Source: Bacillus sp. Cs-700 (GTDB lineage Bacteria; Bacillota; Bacilli; Bacillales; Guptibacillaceae). Taken from it: a DNA stretch of 64,000 nucleotides. The stretch spans positions 3,148,001 to 3,212,000 of the forward strand of contig NZ_CP041063.1 of NCBI RefSeq assembly GCF_011082085.1, in the 5' to 3' direction. Position numbers and translations under genes: made by a program. Positions 8,107 to 18,430 of the stretch are shown here, piece after piece. Under the pieces are notes generated by a model. It was not told where the DNA came from, searched no databases, and was given only the letters and a program-made list of their open reading frames with translations. The number at the start of each line of letters is the position of its first letter. The stretch's first letter is position 1.

Positions 8107-9846
8107 CTGGGTAGTATAAAAAGATATATGACTTTCGTCAGGCCATATAAAAAACAAATTGGAATTACAATTGGAATCGGAATAGTAAAGTTTGGGATTC
8201 CTCTTCTTCTGCCATTGATTTTAAAGTATGTTATTGATGATATTATCAATGCAGAAATGCCAGCTGGGGATAAATATGAGCAACTTCTTTGGTTGATGGG
8301 AGGAGCTTTCTTCCTATTCGTGGTTGTCAGACCACCGGTAGAATACTTCCGTCAGTATTACGCTCAATGGATTGGAAGTAAGATTCTTTATGATATAAGA
8401 GATAAACTATTTTCTCATATTCAACAATTAAGTTTGAAGTTCTACTCTAATAACAAAGCTGGCGAAATCATTTCAAGAGTAATAAATGATGTGGAACAGA
8501 CAAAAACATTTGTGATTACTGGGATGATGAATGTTTGGCTTGATCTCATTACGATCGTTATCATTATCGGTATATTATCGTTTATGAATGTCTGGCTTAC
8601 GCTTGCAGCTATTGTTCTTCTTCCTCTGTATGGACTTTCAGTTAAGTTTTTCTATAAGCGACTTCGGGACTTAACGAAGGACCGCTCACAAGCACTTGCA
8701 GAAGTTCAAGGTCATCTTCATGAACGAGTTCAAGGGATGTCAGTGATTAGAAGTTTTGCCCTGGAAGATTATGAACAAGATCAATTTAACAAAAGAAATA
8801 CGAATTTCTTAGAACGAGCACTTGATCATACAAGGTGGAATGCCAAAACGTTCGCTGTCGTTAATACAATTACGGATGTAGCGCCTCTTATTGTTATTGC
8901 CTTTTCTGCGTACCTTGTAATTTCAGGAGGACTTCAAATTGGTGAGATGGTAGCCTTTGTAACTTATATGGATCGCCTATATAGTCCACTTAGACGATTG
9001 GTAAACTCATCTACAACCCTAACGCAATCCATTGCTTCAATGGATCGAGTTTTTGAATTTGTTGATGAGAAATACGATATTGTGGATAGAGAAGATGCTC
9101 GAAAGTTGAGTAACGTTCGAGGAAATATCCAGTTTGAAGATGTTTATTTCAAATATAATGAAAATGATCTTCCTGTTCTAAAAGGAATTGATCTAGATGT
9201 TAGGGCTGGGGAAACCATTGCTCTCGTTGGTATGAGCGGAGGTGGGAAATCGTCTCTAGTTAGTTTGATTCCTCGTTTCTATGAGGTAACGGGTGGGCGT
9301 ATTCTTATCGATGGCACGGATATTCGGGATTACGAAGCAAGAAGTCTTCGTGACAATATCGGAATGGTTTTACAAGATAATATCTTGTTTAGTGAATCGG
9401 TTCGAATGAATATTATGATGGGAAATCCGAATGCTTCTGAAGAAGATGTCATTCGTGCAGCAAAAGCAGCGAATGCGCATGAGTTTATCAACAGCCTTCC
9501 GGAAGGTTACGATACGCCCGTTGGTGAACGCGGTGTGAAATTATCCGGAGGACAAAAGCAAAGGATTGCCATCGCGCGTGTCTTTCTCAAAAATCCTCCT
9601 ATCCTCATTTTGGATGAAGCGACATCAGCTCTTGATCTTGAGAGTGAACATCTTATCCAGGAGGCGCTCGAAATACTTGCAAAAGATCGAACAACTTTCA
9701 TCGTAGCGCACCGTCTTGCAACAGTGACGCATGCGGATCGAATTGTTGTCGTTGAAAATGGACAAATTTCTGAAAGTGGAAACCATCAAGAACTGATGAA
9801 ACAAAAAGGGTCATACCATAATCTGTTCCAAGTACAAAATTTATAA
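8107..9846 (+). CDS. ygaD: ABC exporter, fused TMD-NBD half transporter (YgaD)
   Basis: A 579-residue half transporter. Six N-terminal membrane helices occupy about residues 20-310. The ATPase follows, with Walker [10 protein letters not shown], the Q-loop, signature LSGGQ, Walker [13 protein letters not shown] and the H-loop AHRLAT. It probably exports lipids or drugs as a homodimer. The first ATG (8128) has no RBS. The frame upstream reads CTG-GGT-AGT-ATA-AAA-AGA-TAT before that ATG, reproducing the GSIKRYM start recalled for B. subtilis YgaD, and CTG at 8107 has AAAGGATG eight bases upstream. A CTG start is therefore preferred. Confidence 0.85.
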   Translation: MGSIKRYMTFVRPYKKQIGITIGIGIVKFGIPLLLPLILKYVIDDIINAEMPAGDKYEQLLWLMGGAFFLFVVVRPPVEYFRQYYAQWIGSKILYDIRDKLFSHIQQLSLKFYSNNKAGEIISRVINDVEQTKTFVITGMMNVWLDLITIVIIIGILSFMNVWLTLAAIVLLPLYGLSVKFFYKRLRDLTKDRSQALAEVQGHLHERVQGMSVIRSFALEDYEQDQFNKRNTNFLERALDHTRWNAKTFAVVNTITDVAPLIVIAFSAYLVISGGLQIGEMVAFVTYMDRLYSPLRRLVNSSTTLTQSIASMDRVFEFVDEKYDIVDREDARKLSNVRGNIQFEDVYFKYNENDLPVLKGIDLDVRAGETIALVGMSGGGKSSLVSLIPRFYEVTGGRILIDGTDIRDYEARSLRDNIGMVLQDNILFSESVRMNIMMGNPNASEEDVIRAAKAANAHEFINSLPEGYDTPVGERGVKLSGGQKQRIAIARVFLKNPPILILDEATSALDLESEHLIQEALEILAKDRTTFIVAHRLATVTHADRIVVVENGQISESGNHQELMKQKGSYHNLFQVQNL

Positions 9847-9854
9847 CGATTCAT

Positions 9855-9884
9855 CAAAAAGCATCTATTTTAGATGCTTTTTTT
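9855..9884 (+). terminator. Rho-independent terminator of ygaD
   Basis: Stem AAAAAGCATCT / AGATGCTTTTT with loop ATTT, then a T run. Confidence 0.9.
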
Positions 9885-9948
9885 GTTTAATTATGCACAT
9901 TATCGCGTAAAAGTGACAAAGAAAGACAGAAAATTACCTCAATACACG

Positions 9949-9976
9949 TTGCCAATTGGTTAAATTAATGTAATAA
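9949..9976 (+). promoter_or_regulatory. Candidate sigma-A promoter of the oligopeptide operon
   Basis: TTGCCA (9949-9954) is followed after 16 bases by TAATAA (9971-9976), 59 bp before the first gene of the operon. Confidence 0.4.
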
Positions 9977-10034
9977 TGATAAACAGATTTTAGTTAAATT
10001 AAAAAATTCAGAATTCACAGAAAGGGGTGAGGGT

Positions 10035-11039
10035 GTGGAACAGCCAGTATTAAAAGTTAGCGGGTTAGAAACTCACTTTTTTACAGATGATGGAGAAATT
10101 CCAGCAGTCGATTCTGTTGATTTTTATGTCAATAAAGGAGAGGTGCTTGGGATTGTAGGGGAGTCCGGATCTGGGAAAAGTGTTACCTCATTATCCATTA
10201 TGCAGCTCATTCAGGCCCCTGGTAAGGTAGTCGGTGGCGAAATTACATACAAAGGCGAAAATCTTATCGCCAAATCTGAGAAAGAGATGAGGAAGATAAG
10301 AGGGAATGAAATTGGCATGATTTTTCAGGAGCCGATGACATCGCTAAATCCAGTCTTCCGAATAGGAAATCAGCTGATCGAAGGAATTCGAATACATAAG
10401 AAATGGAACAAGAAAAAAGCCTGGGAGCATGCTGTATCAATTCTTAAGTTGGTGGGACTACCAAGAGCTGAAGAGCTAATGAATGAATATCCTCACCAAT
10501 TATCTGGTGGGATGCGTCAGCGCGTTATGATCGCAATGGCAATGGCATGTGAACCAGAAGTTCTTATCGCGGACGAGCCAACAACTGCTCTTGATGTGAC
10601 CATTCAAGCTCAGATTCTTGAGTTGATGAAAAAGTTGAATAGAGAAACAAACACATCAATCATTATGATTACGCATGATCTTGGTGTAGTAGCAGAGATT
10701 TGTGATCGGATTGCTGTCATGTATTCTGGGAAAATCGTAGAGCAAGGGAAAACACAGGATATATTTCAGCACCCTAAGCATCCCTATACAATCGGTTTAA
10801 TCGAATCAGTACCTGACGTTCGCGTTCGAAAAGACAGGCTGTATTCAATACCTGGAAATGTTCCAAAACCAGGTTCTATCCATAAGGGATGTCACTTTGC
10901 ACCACGTTGTAGTTTCGCTTTTGATAAATGTTATGAAGAGAATCCAATGCTTTTAGATGCAGGACCGGCACAACAAGCCAGATGCTGGCTTCATGAAGAT
11001 GCCGAGAAAGCAGCTGTATTAGAGAGAGTGAAAAGCTAA
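10035..11039 (+). CDS. Oligo/dipeptide ABC transporter ATP-binding protein (OppD/DppD type)
   Basis: A 334-residue NBD with Walker [10 protein letters not shown]-loop [11 protein letters not shown], signature LSGGMRQR, Walker [13 protein letters not shown] and the H-loop MITHDLG. The C-terminal peptide-transporter extension has a Cys cluster ([15 protein letters not shown]) that in OppD/DppD binds an iron-sulfur cluster. It starts at GTG after AAAGGGGTGAGGG. First gene of a five-gene operon (ATPase, ATPase, binding protein, two permeases), which is absent from this place in the B. subtilis order. Confidence 0.93.
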   Translation: MEQPVLKVSGLETHFFTDDGEIPAVDSVDFYVNKGEVLGIVGESGSGKSVTSLSIMQLIQAPGKVVGGEITYKGENLIAKSEKEMRKIRGNEIGMIFQEPMTSLNPVFRIGNQLIEGIRIHKKWNKKKAWEHAVSILKLVGLPRAEELMNEYPHQLSGGMRQRVMIAMAMACEPEVLIADEPTTALDVTIQAQILELMKKLNRETNTSIIMITHDLGVVAEICDRIAVMYSGKIVEQGKTQDIFQHPKHPYTIGLIESVPDVRVRKDRLYSIPGNVPKPGSIHKGCHFAPRCSFAFDKCYEENPMLLDAGPAQQARCWLHEDAEKAAVLERVKS

Positions 11040-11053
11040 AGGGGGCGCCTATT

Positions 11054-12034
11054 TTGCAAGAAGCACTACTTGAAGTTAAACAGCTCAAGAAACATTTTCC
11101 CATTCAGGGAGGCGTACTTAAGCAGCAGGTAGGAACAGTAAAAGCCGTTGATGGTGTGACCTTTACATTACATAAAGGAGAAACGTTTGGACTTGTTGGA
11201 GAAAGTGGATGTGGAAAGTCTACAACTGGACGGATGTTAATGAGACTGCTTGAACCAAGTGAAGGTGAAGTTCTTTTTGATGGGAAAGAAATGACGACCT
11301 TAAACAAAAAGGATCTCCGTCACCTTAGAAAAGATATTCAAATGGTATTTCAGGATCCTTTTGCATCGCTGAATCCGAGGCATACAGTTGAAAAAATTAT
11401 CGAAGAACCTCTTATTGTTCATCAGCTTGGTAATAAAGTAGACCGAAAAAAAAGGGTAAGAGAACTTCTTGAAATTGTTGGTCTAAGTGCCTACCATGCT
11501 AAGCGCTATCCTCACCAATTCAGTGGCGGACAGCGCCAAAGAATAGGTATAGCAAGGGCACTTGCCGTTAATCCGAAATTAATCATTGCAGATGAACCTG
11601 TTTCAGCACTTGATGTTTCGATTCAAGCTCAAGTATTAAATCTTTTAGAAGATCTTCAGAAAGAGCTTGGACTAACATATTTGTTTATTGCTCATGATTT
11701 AGGTGTTGTCCGTCATATTAGCGATCGCGTTGGAGTGATGTACCTTGGTCGCATAGTCGAAATGGCAGATAGTGAAAAGCTTTATTTGGATTCAAAACAT
11801 CCGTATACACAGGCTCTTCTTTCAGCGGTGCCGGTTCCAGATCCTGAATATGGGAAAGACAGAATTATTCTTACTGGAGATGTGCCAAGTCCATCGAATC
11901 CGCCATCAGGGTGTCCTTTTCACACGCGATGTCCTAAGGCGATGGACGTGTGCAGCTCCGTTGTTCCCGAATTCAGGGAGATAGAACCTGGGCACCATAC
12001 AGCGTGTCATCTGTATGAAGAAGACCTTGTATAA
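11054..12034 (+). CDS. Oligo/dipeptide ABC transporter ATP-binding protein (OppF/DppF type)
   Basis: A 326-residue second NBD, with Walker [11 protein letters not shown]-loop [11 protein letters not shown], signature FSGGQRQR, Walker [13 protein letters not shown] and IAHDLG. The C-terminal [15 protein letters not shown] is the Cys-rich extension. The start is TTG with AAAGGGGGCG upstream, 14 bases after the preceding stop. It would pair with the first ATPase as a heterodimer. Confidence 0.93.
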   Translation: MQEALLEVKQLKKHFPIQGGVLKQQVGTVKAVDGVTFTLHKGETFGLVGESGCGKSTTGRMLMRLLEPSEGEVLFDGKEMTTLNKKDLRHLRKDIQMVFQDPFASLNPRHTVEKIIEEPLIVHQLGNKVDRKKRVRELLEIVGLSAYHAKRYPHQFSGGQRQRIGIARALAVNPKLIIADEPVSALDVSIQAQVLNLLEDLQKELGLTYLFIAHDLGVVRHISDRVGVMYLGRIVEMADSEKLYLDSKHPYTQALLSAVPVPDPEYGKDRIILTGDVPSPSNPPSGCPFHTRCPKAMDVCSSVVPEFREIEPGHHTACHLYEEDLV

Positions 12035-12062
12035 ATCACACACATGACTAAGGGGGAAGAAC

Positions 12063-13676
12063 ATGAAGAAAACCATTTTTTCATTAATGTTTGTATTGCT
12101 TCTTTCGATTGGTCTAGCCGGTTGCGGTGGATCTAACGAAACGAATGGCAATGGTGGGGGAGACTCCGGAGACGGAGGAGAAGAAGCAGGTGGAACGTTG
12201 ATCTTTGGTCGCGGTGGTGACTCGGTATCACTTGATCCAGCATCTGTTACAGACGGTGAATCATTTAAAGTAACAAAGAACATCTTTGATACGCTCCTTG
12301 ATTACGGTGATGATAACACAGATGTACAGGAAGCACTTGCAACAGATTGGGAAGTTTCAGACGATGGGAAGACATATACATTCACTCTTCGTGAAGGTGT
12401 AAAGTTCCATGATGGTACTGACTTTAACGCAGACGCTGTAGTTTACAACTTCGAACGTTGGATGAATGGGAATGAAGAAGCATTTTATTACTATAAGTCC
12501 ATGTTTGGTGGATTTAAAGGTGACGAAGGACATGTAATTGAAAGTGTAACGGCGACAGACGATTATACAGTCGAATTTAAGTTAAAGCGTCCACAAGCGC
12601 CATTCCTTAAAAATATCGCGATGTCTCCATTTGCGATCGCTAGCCCGGATGCACTTGAGAAGCAGGGCGATAAGTTTGGTGAAAATCCTGTAGGTACTGG
12701 TCCGTTTGTATTTGATCAGTGGAACAGAAATGACAAAATCGTTCTAAATAAAAACGAAGAGTACTGGATGGATGGTTATCCAAAACTTGATAGTGTTATT
12801 TTCAGAGCGATTCCTGATAACTCAGCACGTCTAAATGCCTTAATGGCTGGTGAAATCGATTTGATGGATGGTCTTAACCCTTCTGATGTTCAGCAGGTAG
12901 AAGACAATGGCGATCTTCAAACGTTCTTCCGACCTTCTATGAACGTTGGATACGTTGGATTGACAACAAATCGCGGACCATTAAAAGATAAGCTTGTACG
13001 TCAGGCGCTGAACCACGCCGTGGACAAGCAAGCGCTTATCGATTCTTTCTATGCAGGACAAGCGGAGCCCGCGAAAAATCCGATGCCTCCGGTAATCGGT
13101 GGATATAACGATGATATTGAAGGTTACGAGTATGATCTTGATAAGGCGAAGGATCTTCTAAAAGAAGCTGGCTATGAAGATGGATTTGAAATGGAGCTTT
13201 GGGCTATGCCAGTTCCACGTCCATATATGCCAGATGGTCAAAAAGTAGCAGAAGTTCTTCAGAAAAGCTTCGCTGAAATTGGCGTAGATGCTGAAATCAA
13301 ATCCTACGAGTGGGCAACTTATCTTGAAAAAGCTCGTAATGGTGAAGCAGATAGCTTCTTGTTAGGTTGGACTGGCGATAACGGTGACGCTGATAACTTC
13401 CTATACGTCCTTCTTGATCAAGATAACATTGGAAGCAACAACTATACGTACTATGAAAATCAGGAGCTTCATGATCTTCTAATCGAAGCACAGTCGACTC
13501 CAGATGAAGAAGAACGTAATAAGCTTTATAAAGAAGCACAAGAAATTATCCATGAAGATGCACCATGGATTCCTCTTGTACACTCCAAGCCAGCACTTGG
13601 TGGTTCAAGTACAATTAAAGGTTTTTCACCGCATCCAACTGGATCTGACAAGCTGACGAAAGTAACGCTTCAATAG
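12063..13676 (+). CDS. Peptide-binding lipoprotein of ABC transporter (SBP family 5)
   Basis: A 537-residue extracellular solute-binding protein anchored by a lipobox LAGC (Cys21) after a hydrophobic signal. A Gly/Asn/Asp-rich linker follows. Family-5 features are the DPASVTDGESFKVTKNIFDTL region, the WEVSDDGKTYTFTLREGVKFHDG block and a C-terminal HEDAPWIPLVHSKP. It delivers oligo/dipeptides (or possibly nickel or glutathione) to the permeases. It lies 28 bases after the second ATPase and is followed by a hairpin terminator before the permeases. Confidence 0.94.
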   Translation: MKKTIFSLMFVLLLSIGLAGCGGSNETNGNGGGDSGDGGEEAGGTLIFGRGGDSVSLDPASVTDGESFKVTKNIFDTLLDYGDDNTDVQEALATDWEVSDDGKTYTFTLREGVKFHDGTDFNADAVVYNFERWMNGNEEAFYYYKSMFGGFKGDEGHVIESVTATDDYTVEFKLKRPQAPFLKNIAMSPFAIASPDALEKQGDKFGENPVGTGPFVFDQWNRNDKIVLNKNEEYWMDGYPKLDSVIFRAIPDNSARLNALMAGEIDLMDGLNPSDVQQVEDNGDLQTFFRPSMNVGYVGLTTNRGPLKDKLVRQALNHAVDKQALIDSFYAGQAEPAKNPMPPVIGGYNDDIEGYEYDLDKAKDLLKEAGYEDGFEMELWAMPVPRPYMPDGQKVAEVLQKSFAEIGVDAEIKSYEWATYLEKARNGEADSFLLGWTGDNGDADNFLYVLLDQDNIGSNNYTYYENQELHDLLIEAQSTPDEEERNKLYKEAQEIIHEDAPWIPLVHSKPALGGSSTIKGFSPHPTGSDKLTKVTLQ

Positions 13677-13684
13677 GAAATAAG

Positions 13685-13710
13685 AAAGGGGAGTGATACA
13701 CTCCCCTTTT
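13685..13710 (+). terminator. Internal operon terminator between binding protein and permeases
   Basis: A perfect 11-bp stem AAAGGGGAGTG / CACTCCCCTTT with an ATA loop, then TATTCTT. Its place inside the operon suggests partial termination that lowers permease levels. Confidence 0.85.
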
Positions 13711-13775
13711 ATTCTTCATAACGTTACATACATATTATGACGACAAGATTTTTTACAGACGGAAGAGGTGAGTAG

Positions 13776-14780
13776 ATGCTTGCTTATACAGTTAGACGAC
13801 TGCTTATGCTTATCCCGGTTTTGTTTGGGATGACGTTAATCGTGTTTTTTATGATTCGAGCTATTCCTGGTGATCCAGCACAGGTTATTTTAGGACAACA
13901 GGCAACAGAGGAAGCAATAAAAAGTTTAACAAAACAGCTTGGCCTGGATCAGCCGTGGTATCTACAGTATATCGATTATATTAAAAACTTATTTACGGGA
14001 GATTTAGGTACTTCTCTTCGTACAAGTTCAGATATAAGTGGAGAGATTTGGCCATATCTTGCGGCTACTCTTGAACTTTCGCTTGTTGCGATGGTGATTG
14101 CGATTTTTATCGGTGTAAATGCAGGGATTATTAGTGCATGGTTTCAGAACTCATGGTTTGATTACACGGCTATGGTGTTAGCGCTAGTTGGTGTATCCAT
14201 GCCTGTTTTCTGGCTTGGGTTGATGGAACAGTGGGCTTTCTCTCTTGAACTCGGATGGCTTCCATCAACGGGTCGTGAAAATGTGAGAAACCCTGTAGAT
14301 GCGATTACTCACCTTTATCTTATTGATACCTTACTTCAGGGGAGAATGGATCAATTTGTTGAAGTGATTAAGCATTTGATTCTACCTGGGATTGCTCTTG
14401 GTACGATTCCAATGGCTATTATTGCACGAATGACACGCTCAAGCATGCTTGAAGTTATGCGCTCTGATTTTGTTCGAACAGCGCGTGCAAAAGGAACGAA
14501 AATGTTTTGGGTTGTCTATAAACACTCTTTAAAAAATGCCTTTATTCCCGTTCTAACCGTTATTGGACTGCAAATGGGTTTGCTTCTTGGGGGAGCGATT
14601 CTTACTGAGACGATCTTTGGTTGGCCAGGAATTGGTCGATACATTTACGACGCGATTAATTTTAGAGATTATCCTGTCATTCAATCCGGGATTTTAATCG
14701 TTGCGGTAATTTTCGTTTTCATTAATTTAATTGTCGATCTGCTGTATGCTGCAATTGATCCTCGAATCAAATACAACTAA
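13776..14780 (+). CDS. Peptide ABC transporter permease (OppB/DppB type)
   Basis: A 334-residue inner-membrane permease with six predicted helices. It has the family N-terminus (LLMLIPVLFGMTLIVFFMIRAIPGDPA) and the coupling-helix EAA motif at ...RTARAKGTKMFWVVYKHSLKNAFIPV. RBS GAAGAGGTGAG. It lies 100 bp after the binding-protein gene across the internal terminator and 14 bp before its partner permease. Confidence 0.95.
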   Translation: MLAYTVRRLLMLIPVLFGMTLIVFFMIRAIPGDPAQVILGQQATEEAIKSLTKQLGLDQPWYLQYIDYIKNLFTGDLGTSLRTSSDISGEIWPYLAATLELSLVAMVIAIFIGVNAGIISAWFQNSWFDYTAMVLALVGVSMPVFWLGLMEQWAFSLELGWLPSTGRENVRNPVDAITHLYLIDTLLQGRMDQFVEVIKHLILPGIALGTIPMAIIARMTRSSMLEVMRSDFVRTARAKGTKMFWVVYKHSLKNAFIPVLTVIGLQMGLLLGGAILTETIFGWPGIGRYIYDAINFRDYPVIQSGILIVAVIFVFINLIVDLLYAAIDPRIKYN

Positions 14781-14794
14781 AGGGGGCTTCTAAG

Positions 14795-15694
14795 ATGGCT
14801 GAAATTGCTCCGCAAAAAAAAGTGAATGTTCAAAAGCAACCAGATGAAGAAGTATTATCGCCATGGCGTGAAGCCTGGAAAGGATTCAGGAGAAATAAGC
14901 TAGCGATGGTCGGCATGGGGATTGTACTTTTTTTCATTCTTCTAGCGATCTTTGCAGGGGTCATCGCTCCTGAAGGGATTAACGAACAAAAATTAGGTGA
15001 ACGACTTCAATCGCCATCAGCCAGTCATTGGTTTGGAACCGATGATTTCGGTCGCGATATTTTATCACGTATTATTTATGGGGCACGTATTTCTTTATGG
15101 GTAGGTTTCTTTGCCGTACTCGGTTCAGCAGCGGTAGGAAGTTTACTAGGTATGGTAGCGGGATATTACGGTAAATTAGTAGATACAATTATTTCTCGTA
15201 TCTTTGATATCATGCTTGCCTTTCCAAGTATTCTTCTAGCGATTGCAGTTGTGGCAGTTTTAGGACCATCTTTAAGAAATGCGCTGATTGCGATTGCCAT
15301 TATTAATATTCCAAACTTTGGACGGCTTGTTCGTTCTAGAGTGTTAAGTGTGAAACAGGAAGAGTATGTGATGGCGGCGAGGGCTGTTGGAATGAGAGAC
15401 TCAAGAATCATTTTTCATCACGTATTACCGAATTCCCTCGCACCTATTATTGTGCAAGGAACGCTTGCGATAGCGACTGCTATTCTAGAAGCGGCTGCGC
15501 TTAGTTTTCTAGGTCTCGGTGCACAGGCGCCACAACCTGAGTGGGGGAAGATGCTAGCAGACTCCCGTTCATACATTATCCAGGCTCCGTGGACGGTGTT
15601 TTTTCCAGGACTTGCAATTATGCTAACAGTTCTTGGATTTAACCTACTAGGTGACGGTCTCCGTGATGCGTTGGATCCTAAAATGAAGAAATAA
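14795..15694 (+). CDS. Peptide ABC transporter permease (OppC/DppC type)
   Basis: A 299-residue permease with a cytosolic N-tail, six helices, the FGTDDFGRDILSRIIYGARISL signature of the DppC family and an EAA loop (AARAVGMRDSRIIFHHVLPNSLAPI). RBS AAAGGGGGC. Completes the five-gene uptake system; a bidirectional terminator follows. Confidence 0.95.
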   Translation: MAEIAPQKKVNVQKQPDEEVLSPWREAWKGFRRNKLAMVGMGIVLFFILLAIFAGVIAPEGINEQKLGERLQSPSASHWFGTDDFGRDILSRIIYGARISLWVGFFAVLGSAAVGSLLGMVAGYYGKLVDTIISRIFDIMLAFPSILLAIAVVAVLGPSLRNALIAIAIINIPNFGRLVRSRVLSVKQEEYVMAARAVGMRDSRIIFHHVLPNSLAPIIVQGTLAIATAILEAAALSFLGLGAQAPQPEWGKMLADSRSYIIQAPWTVFFPGLAIMLTVLGFNLLGDGLRDALDPKMKK

Positions 15695-15695
15695 A

Positions 15696-15722
15696 AAAAT
15701 CAGCCGATTCGGCTGATTTTTT
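15696..15722 (+). terminator. Bidirectional terminator between peptide operon and ygaE
   Basis: Stem AAAATCAGCCG / CGGCTGATTTT with flanking A and T runs, so it can stop both converging transcripts. Confidence 0.9.
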
Positions 15723-16803
15723 ATTTGGCATGAAGCTCTTGTATGTCGACTTCATTTTCTTCCTGGTGATACGAATGGAAGCTATCGACTAGCAGATCAA
15801 GATGTTCAAGATGGTCGTTGTAATCAATAATCATACCGATTAAAGGAAAGATTGTCATCCAAAGCTCGCGGTTACATTCACCACTTTCGTATAAATCAAC
15901 ATAGCGTTCGGTTAAAGTGGATTCACCGGATCCGACTGTGTTTAACATTTCCTCAGGAGACTGATGCCTCACTTTGCCGATATATTTTAAATGGATACGT
16001 TCGTGATAATTTGTCAGCTCATCAAGGTGAGTCTGAATCATCTTTCTTACCTCATCGGGCATGATCAAAATCTTGACATCAAGTTGATCAAGCATTTTTA
16101 GAATAGCGAGTGATTTTTCTGTTGTAGCGATCATCTGTCTGAATAGAACGAGCTTCCGAGCTTTTACAAAATCTCTTCGTTTAAAATAGGTTCGCTCTTC
16201 CTTATAAAGAAGAAAGTACTGATCACTTTTCACCGTGTCTTCTTTTAACTTAATTAAGTTTTCTTTAAGGACTTTGTGTTCAGCATCATTTCTCGTAGCA
16301 AGTCGAATCCATTGTGAGATATATTCAGTGTTGCTTACGATTTTATGAAACAATTTCGTTTCATACTTCGGTGGGAGGAAAATCAAATTCACAAAGAAAG
16401 AACTGACGACCCCAACCATAATGACGAGAAATCGATTCGTGGCAAAAGTGATAAATTCCTCTTGTGGCGCGTTCATAATTAATATCACTGTTACAACAGC
16501 TAGTGGAATTGTACTTTCAATCTTTAATTTAATATTAATGGCGATAATGATAATAGCGCCTAAACCAATGACAATGGGCTGATTTCCGAAAAGAAGAACA
16601 AGCACGACGGCTAGCAGGGCTCCGATAATGTTTGATTGAAATTGATCGATAATCGTTTGATACGATCTGTAGATGGATGGTTGGATCGCAAACAATGCAG
16701 CTACACCTGCGAAAGTAGGTGGCTCTAATCCAAGCCATGTTGCTAAATATAAGGCGATGGTAATCGCAAGCCCTGTTTTAAAAATACGGGCACCAAACTT
16801 CAT
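15721..16803 (-). CDS. ygaE: YgaE-like membrane protein (UPF0421/DUF939, FUSC-type)
   Basis: A 360-residue protein with about four to five N-terminal membrane spans (GLAITIALYLATWLGLEPPTFAGVAALFAI...) and a 200-residue cytosolic helical C-domain, the layout of the aromatic-acid exporter-like FUSC/DUF939 proteins. Substrate unknown. RBS GAAAGGAT. As in B. subtilis it lies between ygaD and gsaB, here separated from ygaD by the inserted peptide operon. Confidence 0.85.
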   Translation of the reverse strand: MKFGARIFKTGLAITIALYLATWLGLEPPTFAGVAALFAIQPSIYRSYQTIIDQFQSNIIGALLAVVLVLLFGNQPIVIGLGAIIIIAINIKLKIESTIPLAVVTVILIMNAPQEEFITFATNRFLVIMVGVVSSFFVNLIFLPPKYETKLFHKIVSNTEYISQWIRLATRNDAEHKVLKENLIKLKEDTVKSDQYFLLYKEERTYFKRRDFVKARKLVLFRQMIATTEKSLAILKMLDQLDVKILIMPDEVRKMIQTHLDELTNYHERIHLKYIGKVRHQSPEEMLNTVGSGESTLTERYVDLYESGECNRELWMTIFPLIGMIIDYNDHLEHLDLLVDSFHSYHQEENEVDIQELHAK

Positions 16804-16944
16804 TCTGTTATTATCCTTTCATTGCATACTATTAATATAGAGAGTAACCTCTATTTCCTCTTTTAAACATATGAGACGTTCTAGTTATACATCGGAATGG
16901 TTCGGATAGCAAGGCTTATTTCAAATAATACCAAAGATAGTAGA

Positions 16945-16978
16945 AAAGACAGAATGAAGGTGCTTCATTCTGTCTTTA
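16945..16978 (-). terminator. Rho-independent terminator of gsaB
   Basis: Stem AAAGACAGAATGAA / TTCATTCTGTCTTT; the T-rich side follows on the minus strand. Confidence 0.85.
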
Positions 16979-16988
16979 TCAATTTCCA

Positions 16989-18278
16989 TTAAGCCATCTG
17001 TTGGAAGACGCGTTTTACTGCTTCAAGCGTTTCATCAATATCTTCTTCAGTATGTTCTGTTGTTAGAAACCAAGCTTCGTATTTAGAAGGGGCAAGATTA
17101 ATTCCTTCTTGAAGCATGAGTTTAAAGAATCGGGCAAATTTCTCTCCATCAGAATCCTCGGCCTGTTTGTAATTGATTACTTTCTCGTTATTAAAGTAGA
17201 CGGTAAGAGCCCCTTTTAGACGATTGATTGTAATCTGAATCCCGGCTTCCTTTGCGTGTTGAAGGATGCCTAATTCAAGTCGTTCTCCAAGTTTGTCTAA
17301 GTGGTTATATACCCCTTCTTCTTGGAGGACTTCCAAACACGCTATACCTGCTGAGATCGAAGCGGGATTTCCGGCCATTGTTCCAGCTTGATAAGCTGGT
17401 CCTAGAGGAGCAACGTGTTCCATAATCTCGCGCTTACCGCCGTATGCGCCAATCGGGAGACCTCCTCCAATAATCTTTCCGAGTGCTGTCATATCTGGCT
17501 CAACACCAAGTAAGTTCTGAGCACCGCCGTACATAAAGCGGAACGCCGTGATCACTTCATCGTAGATTACGAGAGCACCGTGTTGGTGAGTGATTTCATT
17601 GACCTGTTCAAGAAAACCATCTTCAGGCTCAACGATTCCAAAGTTCCCAACAATCGGCTCAACGAGAACACCAGCTACTTCATCTCCCCATTTTTCCATT
17701 GCTTCTTTATAAGCCTCAATGTCGTTAAATGGTACCGTGATCACCTCTCTGGCAATGCTTTTTGGAACGCCAGCAGAATCCGGACTTCCTAGAGTAGCAG
17801 GGCCAGAACCAGCAGCAACTAGGACAAGATCTGAGTGTCCATGATAGCAACCAGCAAATTTCACAATTTTGTTGCGACCGGTATAGGCCCTTGCAACACG
17901 AATCGTTGTCATAACCGCTTCGGTACCGGAGTTTACAAACCGAACGCGTTCAAGAGAAGGAATGGCTTCCTGAAGCATTGATCCAAAGCGATTCTCTAGA
18001 ACGGTAGGCGTACCGTAAAGAACGCCATTCTCTGCAGCTTTTGTGATCGCTTTTGTAATATGAGGATGAGCATGTCCTGTAATAATAGGTCCATAAGCAG
18101 CTAGATAGTCTATGTACTTATTGCCATCTACATCCCAGAAATAAGGGCCTTTCGCCTTTTCCATGAAAACTGGTGTGCCGCCACCAACCCCCTTGTAGGA
18201 ACGGGATGGACTGTTTACGCCACCTAGCATAATATCAAGTGATTCTTTATGGTGTTGTTCTGATTTCGTGAAATTCAT
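16989..18278 (-). CDS. gsaB: Glutamate-1-semialdehyde 2,1-aminomutase
   Basis: A 429-residue PLP enzyme that converts glutamate-1-semialdehyde to 5-aminolevulinate in heme synthesis. Features are [15 protein letters not shown] at the N-terminus, [22 protein letters not shown], the [10 protein letters not shown] strand and the PLP lysine in [16 protein letters not shown]. Bacilli often carry two paralogues (hemL in the hem operon and gsaB); position next to ygaE and upstream of bcp/perR marks this as gsaB. RBS TAGGAGG. Confidence 0.95.
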   Translation of the reverse strand: MNFTKSEQHHKESLDIMLGGVNSPSRSYKGVGGGTPVFMEKAKGPYFWDVDGNKYIDYLAAYGPIITGHAHPHITKAITKAAENGVLYGTPTVLENRFGSMLQEAIPSLERVRFVNSGTEAVMTTIRVARAYTGRNKIVKFAGCYHGHSDLVLVAAGSGPATLGSPDSAGVPKSIAREVITVPFNDIEAYKEAMEKWGDEVAGVLVEPIVGNFGIVEPEDGFLEQVNEITHQHGALVIYDEVITAFRFMYGGAQNLLGVEPDMTALGKIIGGGLPIGAYGGKREIMEHVAPLGPAYQAGTMAGNPASISAGIACLEVLQEEGVYNHLDKLGERLELGILQHAKEAGIQITINRLKGALTVYFNNEKVINYKQAEDSDGEKFARFFKLMLQEGINLAPSKYEAWFLTTEHTEEDIDETLEAVKRVFQQMA

Positions 18279-18430
18279 GTTAACCTCCTAGTCTTACTTG
18301 TTCATCACTATCCATTGTAGCATGAGTAGAGTGGAACAAAACACTATTCCCACTTGCACTTAAGCGCAATGATTGTTTAATAGGAGTGGCTCTTGTAAAC
18401 TAAGTTGGTGTGTAAAAAGGAGGATAACGA

